Shown here: one piece after another, positions 1 through 7,570 of the stretch
Numbering within the stretch: the stretch's first letter is position 1
Layout of the letters: each line of letters starts with the position of its first letter
Origin: GCA-2729515 sp036336695
GTDB taxonomy: Bacteria; Myxococcota_A; UBA9160; SMWR01
Assembly (NCBI GenBank): GCA_036336695.1
Contig: JAYZFQ010000014.1
Span: forward strand, 1-64,000
Length of the DNA stretch: 64,000 nt
Reading direction: 5' to 3'
Made by a program: the position numbers and the translations under genes
The notes under the pieces: model-generated
What the model was told of the DNA's origin: nothing
Databases searched by the model: none
What the model saw: the letters and a program-made list of their open reading frames with translations, nothing else

Positions 1-169
1 CGCCGCCATCTCCCCGCCGGACGGCCCCTTCAGTTCGCCCCCCGAAATCTCCCTCCCCCTGGTGGCAACCGTGGCCGGCGCCCTGGCCATCGTCGGGATC
101 GTGGCGGGGGTGGCCCCGGCCCTGCGGGCCGCGCGCGTGCCTCCGGCCGAAGCCCTGCGCGCCAGCTAG
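1..169 (+). CDS. ABC transporter permease, MacB/FtsX type, C-terminal end only
   Basis: The window opens inside a reading frame (codons from base 2) with 55 residues left before a TAG stop. These residues contain one long hydrophobic segment rich in V, A, G and I (about residues 19-42), followed by the tail PALRAARVPPAEALRAS. A final membrane helix followed by paired arginines and a closing ALR motif is the usual end of FtsX/MacB-type permeases, which work with an ATPase in lipoprotein release, export or cell-division signalling. The partner genes lie outside the window, so the substrate cannot be named. The next gene is convergent and only 16 bases away. Confidence 0.75.
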   Translation, partial: AAISPPDGPFSSPPEISLPLVATVAGALAIVGIVAGVAPALRAARVPPAEALRAS

Positions 170-185
170 CAGCGCCCGGTTCGGC

Positions 186-1292
186 TCAGTAGAGGATCAC
201 GCTCCGGATCACCTCGCCTTCGTGCATGAGTTCGAAGGCACGGTTGATGTCCTCGAGGGGCAGGGTGGTCGTCACCATCTCGTCGAGGTGGATGCGGCCG
301 TCCATGTAGCGGTCCACGTAGCCCGGCAACTCGGTGCGCCCCTTCACGCTGCCGAACGCCGTGCCCCGCCAGGAGCGACCCGTCACCAGGAGGAAGGGAC
401 GGGCATGGATCTCCTCCCCGGCGCCCGCAACGCCGATGATGACCGCTTCGCCCCAACCCCGGGCCGTGCAGGCCAGGGCCTGTCCCATCAGGTCGACGTT
501 GCCCACGCACTCGAAGGAGTAGTCGACCCCGCCTTCGGTCATGTCGACGATCGCTCCAGCGACGTCGGTCGTCTCCCCGGGGTTGATGAAATCCGTCGCG
601 CCGAACTGGCCGGCGAGTTCGAACTTCTTTGCGTTCAGGTCGACGGCGATGATGCGCTCGGCACCCGCCATGACCGCTCCCTGGATCACGGAGAGTCCCA
701 CCCCGCCGAGCCCGAAGACGGCAACCGAAGCTCCCGCCTCCACCTGGGCACGGTTCAGGACCGCGCCGATTCCCGTCGTGACGGCACAGCCCAGGAGGCA
801 CACCTTGTCGAAGGGTGCGTCGTCGCGAATGCGCGCGAGCGCGATCTCGGGCAACACGGTCTTCTCGGCAAAGGTCGACGTCCCCATGTAGTGGTGGATG
901 GTCTTGCCGCCCCGGGAGAGCCGACTCGTGCCGTCGGGCATCACGCCCTGGCCCTGGGTGGCGCGCAGGGTGATGCAAAGGTTCGTCTTGCCGGACCGGC
1001 AATAGCGGCACTGCCCGCACTCCGGGATGTAGAGCGGGATCACGTGGTCTCCGGGCTTCACCGAGGTCACGCCTTCCCCGACGTCTTCGACGACGCCGGC
1101 GCCTTCGTGACCGAGCACCGCCGGGAACAGGCCCTCGGGGTCCCGGCCCGAAAGCGTGTAGGCATCGGTGTGACAGACTCCCGTCGCCGCGAGCCGGACG
1201 AGCACCTCGCCTGCCTTCGGACCCTCCAGGTCGATCTCGTCTACCTCGAGGGGTTTCGCCGCCTCCCAGGCAACGGCCGCCTTCACTTTCAC
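186..1292 (-). CDS. frmA: S-(hydroxymethyl)glutathione dehydrogenase / class III alcohol dehydrogenase
   Basis: This zinc-dependent, NAD-linked cytosolic enzyme oxidises the formaldehyde-glutathione adduct and detoxifies formaldehyde. The catalytic zinc region GVCHTDAYTLSG, the GHEGAG motif and the four structural zinc cysteines in CGQCRYCRSGKTNLC are all present, as is the Rossmann glycine motif GLGGVG. The 368-residue length is normal for class III. I chose the GTG start at 1292 because GGGAGG lies about 8 bases upstream and the protein then begins VKVKAAVAWEAAKPL, the family's usual first strand; the frame stays open for 11 further codons upstream. It stands alone on the minus strand, divergent from the ThDP enzyme. 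Formaldehyde could come from demethylations such as the P450 reactions encoded nearby, but that link is inference. Confidence 0.9.
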   Translation of the reverse strand: MKVKAAVAWEAAKPLEVDEIDLEGPKAGEVLVRLAATGVCHTDAYTLSGRDPEGLFPAVLGHEGAGVVEDVGEGVTSVKPGDHVIPLYIPECGQCRYCRSGKTNLCITLRATQGQGVMPDGTSRLSRGGKTIHHYMGTSTFAEKTVLPEIALARIRDDAPFDKVCLLGCAVTTGIGAVLNRAQVEAGASVAVFGLGGVGLSVIQGAVMAGAERIIAVDLNAKKFELAGQFGATDFINPGETTDVAGAIVDMTEGGVDYSFECVGNVDLMGQALACTARGWGEAVIIGVAGAGEEIHARPFLLVTGRSWRGTAFGSVKGRTELPGYVDRYMDGRIHLDEMVTTTLPLEDINRAFELMHEGEVIRSVILY

Positions 1293-1384
1293 TGCGCGTC
1301 CTCCCACTTTTATGCCGCCGAGCACACGCCCGTGCGGCCGGGCGCGCCCAGTATAGGCACGGGCCCTGTGATACGGTGCCGCCG

Positions 1385-2926
1385 ATGAACGGTGCCGAGG
1401 CCCTGGTTCGGACCCTGGTGCAATCGGGCGTCGAACTCTGCCTCACCAACCCGGGCACTTCGGAACTCCACTTCGTCGCGGCCCTCGACCGGGTCCCCGG
1501 AATGCGGCCCGTGCTCGGACTGTTCGAAGGCGTCGTCTCCGGCGCCGCCGACGGCTACGCGCGAATGGCCGGCAAGCCCGCAGCGACCCTGCTTCACCTC
1601 GGGCCCGGACTGGGAAACGCCCTGGCGAATCTCCACAACGCCAAGAAGGCGCGGACACCCCTCGTGAACCTGGTCGGCGACCACGCCACCACTCACGCCG
1701 CCTACGACGCTCCGCTCTCGTCCGACGTCGCCGCCATTGCAGCGCCGGTTTCCGGCTGGGTGCGCCGCTGCGAAGACCGCGCAGACCTCGCGGCCCACGG
1801 CGCCGAAGCCGTCGCGGCGGCCCAGGGCCCGCCGGGCCAGGTCGCGACCCTGGTCGTCCCGGCCGACATCGCATGGACCGATGGACCTGGGCCCGCCCCC
1901 GCCCGGCAACAGACGGCGCCCGCGTCGCCCGATCCGGACCGGGTGCGGGCGTGCGCGGCCGCCCTGCGCGCCGGGTCGGCCGCGTTGCTCCTGACAGGCC
2001 CCGCCCTCCGCCGGGACTCCCTCGCCCGGGCCCACGCCGCCGCAGCACGCACCGGGGCCGGACTCTTCTGCGACACCTTCAATGCACGGCTCGAGCGGGG
2101 GGCGGGGATCCCACCGATCACCCCACTCCCCTATTTCGCCGAATCCGCCCTGGAAACACTTTCCGGGCTGCGCCACCTCGTCCTGGTCGGAACTCAGTCG
2201 CCAGTGGCCTTCTTCGCCTACCCCGAGCGACCGAGTGGCCTCGCCCCGAAGGATTGTGCCATCCATGTGCTGGCCGACCCCGGCGAGGATGGACCCGCAG
2301 CCCTCGAGGCCCTCTGCCAGGAACTGGACGTGACCGGCACCCCTGCGCCGAGCCCAGCGGAACCTCGCCCGGGCAAGCCCACAGGCAAACTCGGACCCGC
2401 ATCGATCGGCGCCTCCCTGAGCGCTCTGCTTCCGGAAGGCGCCATCGTTTCGGACGAGTGCATCACCGCAGCTGCGGCCGTCTTTCCCCAGACCCGAGGT
2501 GCCGCACCCCACGACTGGCTTTTCTTGACCGGCGGCGCGATCGGGCAGGGCATGCCCCTGGCGACCGGGGCCGCCCTCGCGTGCCCCGACCGCAAGGTCG
2601 TCTGCCTGGAAGGAGACGGCTCGGGCATGTACACGCTCCAGGCGCTCTGGACCCAGGCACGGGAAGGGCTAGACGTCACGACCGTCGTGTTCGCCAACCG
2701 AAGCTACGGAATCCTCGAGGTCGAACTCGCTCGCCTCGGCGTACGCGAGCCCGGCCCGCGGGCCCGCAGCGTGGTGTCGATGTCGTCCCCGGACCTCGAC
2801 TGGGTGGAGCTTTCCCGCGGCATGGGGGTCCCCGCCCGACGGGCGGAAACTGCAGACGACTTCCACGCGGCACTCGGGACTGCGCTGGCGGAGCCGGGAC
2901 CCTCCCTCGTCGAAGCTGTTTTCTGA
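1385..2926 (+). CDS. Thiamine diphosphate-dependent enzyme, acetolactate synthase-like
   Basis: A 513-residue member of the ThDP decarboxylase/acetolactate synthase superfamily. The N-terminal Pyr domain carries the conserved glutamate in FEGVVSGAADGYARM, and the C-terminal PP domain carries the GDG...N cofactor motif (GDGSGMYTLQ ... FANRSYGIL). The middle domain is weakly conserved. Related proteins are annotated as acetolactate synthase large subunit-like or benzoylformate decarboxylase-like; the NPGTSELHFV start resembles the latter group, and no regulatory small subunit is adjacent. It is therefore more likely a 2-oxoacid decarboxylase or lyase of unknown substrate than a true IlvB. ATG at 1385 and GTG at 1376 are both possible starts; neither has a clear ribosome-binding site. 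Confidence 0.75.
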   Translation: MNGAEALVRTLVQSGVELCLTNPGTSELHFVAALDRVPGMRPVLGLFEGVVSGAADGYARMAGKPAATLLHLGPGLGNALANLHNAKKARTPLVNLVGDHATTHAAYDAPLSSDVAAIAAPVSGWVRRCEDRADLAAHGAEAVAAAQGPPGQVATLVVPADIAWTDGPGPAPARQQTAPASPDPDRVRACAAALRAGSAALLLTGPALRRDSLARAHAAAARTGAGLFCDTFNARLERGAGIPPITPLPYFAESALETLSGLRHLVLVGTQSPVAFFAYPERPSGLAPKDCAIHVLADPGEDGPAALEALCQELDVTGTPAPSPAEPRPGKPTGKLGPASIGASLSALLPEGAIVSDECITAAAAVFPQTRGAAPHDWLFLTGGAIGQGMPLATGAALACPDRKVVCLEGDGSGMYTLQALWTQAREGLDVTTVVFANRSYGILEVELARLGVREPGPRARSVVSMSSPDLDWVELSRGMGVPARRAETADDFHAALGTALAEPGPSLVEAVF

Positions 2927-3008
2927 ACCGCCCCGGTACCGGGCCTGGCGTCCGGCTGGGGTCCCCAGGAGCCACCTTCCCCCACGGGAAACGCCGCCAA
3001 CCACGGGC

Positions 3009-3030
3009 TGACGGAACTGCGTTTCCGTCA
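3009..3030. promoter_or_regulatory. Inverted repeat, candidate upstream activator site
   Basis: TGACGGAA and TTCCGTCA form a perfect 8-base inverted repeat around a 6-base spacer. It lies about 105-125 bases upstream of the sigma-54 promoter, the distance at which enhancer-binding activators usually bind. A second, overlapping repeat, GTTTCC with GGAAAC, lies at 3021-3040. No T-run follows, so a terminator role for the upstream gene is less likely. The assignment as an activator site is inferred from position. Confidence 0.4.
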
Positions 3031-3132
3031 AACAGGAAACGTTTTCCCTTCAGTGCGCCCGCACGCTTGCCCCGTGGGGATATTTTTAGTTAAATATAGG
3101 ACTCTAAAGGACTTTTTATATTCCCTTCGAGC

Positions 3133-3148
3133 GGGCACGAAACTTGCT
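3133..3148 (+). promoter_or_regulatory. Sigma-54 (RpoN) promoter
   Basis: GGGCACGAAACTTGCT matches the sigma-54 consensus TGGCAC-N5-TTGC at every invariant position: GG at 3134-3135 and GC at 3146-3147, exactly ten bases apart. Transcription would start near 3159, leaving a leader of about 80 bases before the ATG at 3238. Genes for PEP-CTERM/exosortase systems are known in other bacteria to be RpoN-dependent and controlled by the PrsK/PrsR two-component pair; no such regulator lies in this window. Confidence 0.8.
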
Positions 3149-3180
3149 CCTCCAGTTCCCCGGTAGCGGTCCGATGTGCC

Positions 3181-3197
3181 TTTGACAGGGTGTCAAA
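3181..3197. repeat. Perfect inverted repeat in the predicted leader
   Basis: TTTGACA and TGTCAAA are a perfect 7-base inverted repeat with a GGG spacer. It lies about 20 bases downstream of the predicted sigma-54 transcription start. It could be an operator or a small leader hairpin; the sequence alone does not decide. Confidence 0.5.
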
Positions 3198-3205
3198 AGC
3201 GCCTA

Positions 3206-3219
3206 GGTTCCGCGGAACC
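3206..3219. repeat. 14-base perfect palindrome in the predicted leader
   Basis: GGTTCCGCGGAACC is a perfect palindrome without spacer, ending 18 bases before the start codon of the PEP-CTERM gene. A dimeric DNA-binding protein site is more likely than an RNA hairpin, because there is no loop. No regulator can be assigned. Confidence 0.45.
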
Positions 3220-3237
3220 AAGCAATCAGAGGACAGG

Positions 3238-4116
3238 ATGCTGAAGAAGTTATCCCTCTACTTAGTGGTTTCCCTCGCAGTTCTCGGTCTGGCCGGCCAG
3301 GCATCGGCAGCCGTCATGAACTGGGAAGGCACTTCGATCGTGCGCCTCGGCGATTTCGCCGAAGGCAACGTCCCGGGCGGTGGTGTGGCCACCATCAACG
3401 GCACGGCGGGAGCGGTGCCGGCTCACTTGCAGACCCTCCGGCTGGCAGCCAGCCGCGGTCAGGTCGAGACCGAGAACCTGACGCGGTTCGTGACTGACCC
3501 GGACACCAAGAGCAACCAGATCGCATCGGTGCAGTTCATCGGCGTATCGGGCGGCACTGGGACGCTCGGGCCGATCTCCGGCGCTCTGTCGTCGGCCGTC
3601 ACCCCGACGTTCAATGGAACCCTGCCCGTTACGGGTCTGGTCCGGCTGTGTCTGGTCAGCACCGAGTGTACGCTCAGCGCGTCCCTCGTCCTGACGACCC
3701 ACACGGCGGGAAGCAGCACGGTCGGTATCGGCCTCGGCGGCCTGCTCACCATCAATATCCTGAACGGTTTCGCTCGGATTTCGGTGCAGGCGAACCCCTG
3801 GTCGATCAAGACCAAGACCTCGATCGACGAGCAGACCACGCCGGTCAACCTCGCGAAGATCACCACGCCTGTTAGTTTCAACGGCTGGGCGCATGACCCG
3901 GCATCCGGAACGACGAACACCGCCCAGGTGGGTGGCGTGGTTCAGCTGATCGCAGCGAACCAGGTCGCAACGAGCCTGACAGCGGGTTCGAGCGCCAAGG
4001 TCGCTTCGGCGAACACGCTCCTGATCCGGCTCATCCCGGAACCGGGAATGCTCCTGATGCTCGGTTCGGGCATCGCGGGACTCGTGCTGATCGGCCGCAA
4101 GCGCATGCGCAAGTAG
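3238..4116 (+). CDS. PEP-CTERM sorting domain protein
   Basis: A 292-residue secreted protein. An N-terminal signal peptide (MLKKLSLYLVVSLAVLGLA then QASA) leads into a serine, threonine and glycine-rich, cysteine-poor body. The C-terminus is the tripartite PEP-CTERM signal: IPEPG, one hydrophobic helix (LLMLGSGIAGLVLIG) and a basic tail RKRMRK. In known systems an exosortase cleaves this signal and places the protein at the surface or in the extracellular matrix; no exosortase is visible here. ATG at 3238 is chosen because AGAGGACAGG precedes it; a longer frame opens upstream but would sit in the regulatory leader. It is transcribed alone, from a sigma-54 promoter to a strong terminator. The body domain is not recognised. 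Confidence 0.88.
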   Translation: MLKKLSLYLVVSLAVLGLAGQASAAVMNWEGTSIVRLGDFAEGNVPGGGVATINGTAGAVPAHLQTLRLAASRGQVETENLTRFVTDPDTKSNQIASVQFIGVSGGTGTLGPISGALSSAVTPTFNGTLPVTGLVRLCLVSTECTLSASLVLTTHTAGSSTVGIGLGGLLTINILNGFARISVQANPWSIKTKTSIDEQTTPVNLAKITTPVSFNGWAHDPASGTTNTAQVGGVVQLIAANQVATSLTAGSSAKVASANTLLIRLIPEPGMLLMLGSGIAGLVLIGRKRMRK

Positions 4117-4152
4117 CCACGGCACCGAGCCTGGCAACAGGCTGAGGTTCCA

Positions 4153-4191
4153 GGGGCGGCTTTCCGCAAGGAAAGCCGCCCCTTCTTTTTT
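4153..4191 (+). terminator. Rho-independent terminator of the PEP-CTERM gene
   Basis: A perfect 13-base-pair stem (GGGGCGGCTTTCC at 4153-4165 with its complement at 4170-4182) closes a GCAA tetraloop and is followed by TTCTTTTTT. It begins 36 bases after the stop codon. The T-run is only on the plus strand, so it ends the PEP-CTERM transcript and does not serve the convergent minus-strand gene. Confidence 0.92.
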
Positions 4192-4202
4192 GGGGTTCCC
4201 GT

Positions 4203-5174
4203 TCAGGGTCCCGGGACCGGCCGTTCGAGTAATCCCCGCTCGGACAGGTACCCAGCGAAAACCCGCGAGACTTCACGGCTCGGGTGCCAGACGTCGCCGC
4301 GACGCTCCTGGAAGGGCACCCCTTCTTCGAGTGCCTGCTCCAAGGGCGGCAGCAGGTCGTAGTGGCGGATCCCTTCCCGGTCCAGGAACTGGAGCACGCG
4401 AAGACGCGCGAGCCGCTCCTGCGGCCGCCACTTTCCGGGGCGCTGCATCAGGGGAAGCACGAGCACCGTGAGGCGAACTCCCTCCTCGCGGAGGGCATCC
4501 CGGAGCGCACGCAGGCTCTCGTGGACCTCTGCTGCCACGGCGGGGAAATCGCCGTCCGGCGAGGCCAGGCGACCGAGCCATAGGCGATACAGGCGCGAAT
4601 GTTCGAAAAGCCACGGAGAGATGCGCCGCGTGGGCTGGTTGGGCGCAAAGACCACGACGCGGCCGGCCTCGTCCTCGAACGCGATCGGGGTGGTCTCGTA
4701 GTCGTTGAGATGGAACGTGAGCACAACGTGGTCCGGATCCACTGCCGCGTTGTAGTCGAAGTAGTACGCAACCTCTTGCACGGTATTGAACGACTCGACA
4801 CCGGCGTTCCAGTATTCGAACTGGTCCTCGCCGTAAACCTCCGCAATCGCGTCCACGAGGGCTCGACGCGCCGTCACGGAGTCACCGAGGAAGAGCACCC
4901 GCTCCTTCCCCGCAGGTTTCTCCAACGCGTACTCGTTGCGCTGGACGCCGTACTCGTCGTAGACCTCGTTGCCGAGCCTTGGGCGAAAACCGAAACGGGG
5001 ATCCACGGTGAAGAGCTGGCCCCGGGCCGCACCTTCGCGAATCCAGGGCAGTTCCTCCGCCGCTCCGAACGCCTCGGAGTCCGGAGAGCGCCAACGCAGC
5101 AGCATTTCGGCCGCGGCCAGGACGACGCCCACCGAGAAGACGGCGAGCAGCAGCCGTGCCGCCAGGCGCCTCAA
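4203..5174 (-). CDS. Membrane-anchored SGNH/GDSL-family hydrolase
   Basis: A 323-residue protein with an N-terminal hydrophobic segment (about residues 5-24, LLLAVFSVGVVLAAAEMLL), probably an uncleaved anchor. The SGNH blocks are visible: FLGDSVTARRAL with the nucleophilic serine, the glycine block in NAGVESFNT, the asparagine block HLNDYE, and a late DVWHPSREV with the catalytic aspartate and histidine. Such proteins hydrolyse ester or acetyl groups, often on glycans or lipids outside the cytoplasm. The start overlaps the stop of the upstream SDR gene by 4 bases (ATGA), so the two are translationally coupled. Substrate unknown. Confidence 0.8.
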   Translation of the reverse strand: MRRLAARLLLAVFSVGVVLAAAEMLLRWRSPDSEAFGAAEELPWIREGAARGQLFTVDPRFGFRPRLGNEVYDEYGVQRNEYALEKPAGKERVLFLGDSVTARRALVDAIAEVYGEDQFEYWNAGVESFNTVQEVAYYFDYNAAVDPDHVVLTFHLNDYETTPIAFEDEAGRVVVFAPNQPTRRISPWLFEHSRLYRLWLGRLASPDGDFPAVAAEVHESLRALRDALREEGVRLTVLVLPLMQRPGKWRPQERLARLRVLQFLDREGIRHYDLLPPLEQALEEGVPFQERRGDVWHPSREVSRVFAGYLSERGLLERPVPGP

Positions 5175-5938
5175 TGCGTGGTCCAGATCCCGCCGTCAAC
5201 CGGGATCACGGCTCCCGTCACGTAGGCGCCCGCCCGAGAGGCGAGATAGATCGCAGCCCCGGCCATGTCATCGGGGCGCCCGATGCGCTTCATGGGGCAC
5301 CCCGCTGCAATGGAGTCGCCAAAACGATCCAACGTGGCCGCCATCATCTTGCTCTCGAACGGCCCGGGAGCGATGGCGTTCACCGTGATGCTGGGGGCCA
5401 GTCGCTTCGCCAACACCCGCGTCAGCTGGTGCACCGCCGCCTTGCTGCTCGAATAGGCGTAGGTCTCGAGCAAGGGCACCTGGAGGCCATCGATCGATCC
5501 GATGTTCAGGACCCGGGCGGGGTCCTCCTCGGTCGATGCGCTCTCGAGTTGCGGCACGAGCGCTCGGGTCAGGTGGAAAATCGACTTGACGTTGAGCGCG
5601 AGCACCTTGTCCCAGGCCGCGTCCGGGTACTCGTCGAGCGGCGCGCCCCAGTTCGCCCCCGCGTTGTTCACCAGGACGTGAAGGGCCGGCTCGCGTTCGG
5701 CGAACTCGGACGCGAGGCGTCGACACTCGGCTTCTGTCGAGAGATCGGCCGGGAGGGAAATACAGGTACCCTCGGCCGACAGCGCCTCGGCAACCTCCTC
5801 GCAGACTTCCGCCTTGCGAGAAGAGATGTAGACCTTGGCGCCCTGCTCGACGAAGCCACGAGCGATCATCTCGCCGATCCCGCGCGACCCCCCGGTCACC
5901 AACACGACCTTTCCAGACACATCGAAAAGTCCGCCCAC
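5171..5938 (-). CDS. Short-chain dehydrogenase/reductase
   Basis: A 255-residue classical SDR. The NAD(P) motif TGGSRGIG lies at residues 15-22, followed by NNAG in the structural strand, the catalytic serine in NIGSIDG, and the YxxxK pair in YAYSSSKAA. The arginine in SSRKAE after the second strand suggests NADP(H) preference. The closing segment VTGAVIPVDGGIW is typical of 3-oxoacyl-reductase-like and RhlG-like SDRs. It belongs to the eight-gene minus-strand run that includes the sterol demethylase and is coupled to the GDSL hydrolase. A sterol or acyl keto group would be a plausible substrate from context, but this is inference. Confidence 0.88.
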   Translation of the reverse strand: MGGLFDVSGKVVLVTGGSRGIGEMIARGFVEQGAKVYISSRKAEVCEEVAEALSAEGTCISLPADLSTEAECRRLASEFAEREPALHVLVNNAGANWGAPLDEYPDAAWDKVLALNVKSIFHLTRALVPQLESASTEEDPARVLNIGSIDGLQVPLLETYAYSSSKAAVHQLTRVLAKRLAPSITVNAIAPGPFESKMMAATLDRFGDSIAAGCPMKRIGRPDDMAGAAIYLASRAGAYVTGAVIPVDGGIWTTH

Positions 5939-6022
5939 CGTCGCTTCTCCTCCACTTCCGAACCCGCCGGCTTCGGCCGTGCTTCGGGGTCGAGAGTCTA
6001 CCGTCGGTGGGTCACCGGCGCG

Positions 6023-7297
6023 TCAGAGATCGGAGCGGAGCGGATGGGGCTTGCCGAAGAGCCAGCCTTGGCCGTAGGGGATGCCGAGGCGCCCCAGGGT
6101 CTCGAGTTCTTCGAGGGTATCGAGGCCTTCGGCAATGATCCGGGCATTGATCTGTTCGGAGACGGAGCGGAGGGCCCGCAGCAGCTCTTGCCGGGCCGGG
6201 TCCTCGTCGATTCCGGAGATGAAGGCACGATCGACCTTGATGAAGTCGGGGGAGAGTTCCATCACGGCCTCGAGGCTCGCGTAGCCCGCCCCGGTGTCGT
6301 CAAGGGCGATCCGAAACCCGAGCTTCCGGTAGTAGTCCCGCACCTCCCGGAAGATGTCGAAGTTTCCGATGGATTCCTGCTCCGAGATCTCGAACACGAC
6401 GTCGGAGGGACGGAGACGGCACGCCTCCAGGGTCCGACCGAGCGCCTCCGCACGGAAGTTGGGGTCGTGGATCGTCGTCGGGCGCACATTGAGGAAAAGC
6501 ATGGCACCGCCGGGCAGATCGCGGGCTCCATCCAAGCCGCTCTGCCGGCACAGGCAGTCGAGCTGGAAGAGCAGGTCCTGTTCGGATGCCGTGGCGAACA
6601 GGGCTGCGGGCGAGTGGAGATCTGTGCCCTCGGGCCCCCGCGCCAGGGCCTCGTACCCGAACACCGTCCGGGTGGTGACCTCGACGATGGGTTCGTATAC
6701 CGAGTGGACCCGACCGTCGAGAACGAGTTCGAACACTTGTTGCCGACGCCGGCGGGCGGCGATCCGTGCCGCGAGTCGTGCCTCGTCGCGTGCCTCGCTC
6801 AGCGCGGCGCTCACCTGGGAATCCACGCCAATCGTGGGGTTCCGCAGCGCGGCGCCGGAACCGATCTGGAGCGGCGGCGCGTGCTTCAGGTACGGATACC
6901 CGACGCGACCCCCTCGGCGGCCCAGGCCCTCCACCAGCGCCCGCTGGAGTTCGGGGAGCTCGCGCTTGTAGAACTCGGCTTCCGTCGACTCCCGGAAGAC
7001 GATGATCAGGACCTCCTTGCGCCCGGTCTCTCCCAGCACCACGAGGTCGTTGACCGACAGGCGCGCGCCGATGAGGTCCTGGACCAGCGCAACCAGGTCG
7101 GACATCGCACGCTGGTGGGCCTCGACCCCGTATTGCTGTTCGATCACCGAAAGCCGGGAGGCGTCTACGGCGACGACGCCGAGGGCGCCCACGAGGTCGA
7201 AATGTGTCGCGACCTGGGGAAGCACCTCGCCGAAGCTCGGAACCGTCCGCAGCGCGCCGCCGGGCGCGCCCGGGCGATCGTGTGATCCCCTCTGCAT
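6023..7297 (-). CDS. EAL-domain cyclic-di-GMP phosphodiesterase with degenerate GGDEF-like N-terminus
   Basis: A 424-residue cytosolic protein without membrane segments. Residues about 35-150 look like a degenerate GGDEF fold lacking the GGDEF signature. Residues about 185-424 form an EAL domain with all catalytic positions: EAL 216-218, N270, E303, DD 333-334 (DDTG instead of the usual DDFG), K354, E390 and the closing YGQGWLFGKPHP. It should therefore hydrolyse c-di-GMP. A basic helix (ARIAARRRRQQ) links the domains. Two PilZ domains, which bind c-di-GMP, are encoded 5 kb away. The gene follows the ferredoxin by 51 bases on the same strand. Confidence 0.88.
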   Translation of the reverse strand: MQRGSHDRPGAPGGALRTVPSFGEVLPQVATHFDLVGALGVVAVDASRLSVIEQQYGVEAHQRAMSDLVALVQDLIGARLSVNDLVVLGETGRKEVLIIVFRESTEAEFYKRELPELQRALVEGLGRRGGRVGYPYLKHAPPLQIGSGAALRNPTIGVDSQVSAALSEARDEARLAARIAARRRRQQVFELVLDGRVHSVYEPIVEVTTRTVFGYEALARGPEGTDLHSPAALFATASEQDLLFQLDCLCRQSGLDGARDLPGGAMLFLNVRPTTIHDPNFRAEALGRTLEACRLRPSDVVFEISEQESIGNFDIFREVRDYYRKLGFRIALDDTGAGYASLEAVMELSPDFIKVDRAFISGIDEDPARQELLRALRSVSEQINARIIAEGLDTLEELETLGRLGIPYGQGWLFGKPHPLRSDL

Positions 7298-7348
7298 CTA
7301 CGGCCCATCGGCAGGATGGCGACACGCCGTGAGCCTTCCCCTCGGGGA

Positions 7349-7570
7349 TCACTTTTCTTCCAGGATGGACAGGACGCGGTTGGGGCAATACCGGACCGCA
7401 GCCAGGACTTGCGCCCGCAGCACGTCGGGAGGCTCGGCCTGGAGGAGTTCCACACGGGCATAACCCCCCGCACGCTCCCGCACGCGAAACACCGTGGGAG
7501 CCTCCTCCTGGCACACGGCGTGGCCCTGGCAGAGTTCGAGGTCGACGACGATCCGCACGGGGGGGCTCAC
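7349..7570 (-). CDS. P450-partner ferredoxin, 3Fe-4S type
   Basis: A 73-residue electron carrier with the cysteine pattern C14-x2-H-x2-C20 ... C62-P. The histidine-containing CxxHxxC...CP pattern, with one ligand replaced, is that of single-cluster ferredoxins that serve actinobacterial P450s. Its GTG start at 7570 overlaps the stop codon of the upstream CYP51 gene (GTGA), so the two proteins are made together and almost certainly form a redox pair. Mycobacterium tuberculosis has the same arrangement, with CYP51 followed by a small ferredoxin. A longer frame opens upstream inside the P450 gene, but the coupled GTG fits best. The reductase is not in the window. Confidence 0.9.
   Translation of the reverse strand: MSPPVRIVVDLELCQGHAVCQEEAPTVFRVRERAGGYARVELLQAEPPDVLRAQVLAAVRYCPNRVLSILEEK

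Larger units (their letters stand above)
2927..3237. other. Long intergenic region upstream of the PEP-CTERM gene
   Basis: This is the only gene-free stretch of about 300 bases. It is much more A+T-rich than its surroundings between about 3085 and 3122, and it holds the sigma-54 promoter and the inverted repeats listed separately. I see no small reading frame with a ribosome-binding site in it and no T-run terminator for the preceding gene. The layout, with a repeat about 100-125 bases upstream of the promoter and two palindromes in the predicted leader, looks like a dedicated regulatory region. Confidence 0.7.

Noticed and set aside
5156..7285. 709-codon open frame on the plus strand
   Set aside because: It is antisense to the SDR and EAL genes, both of which have intact catalytic motifs; the plus-strand translation has none.
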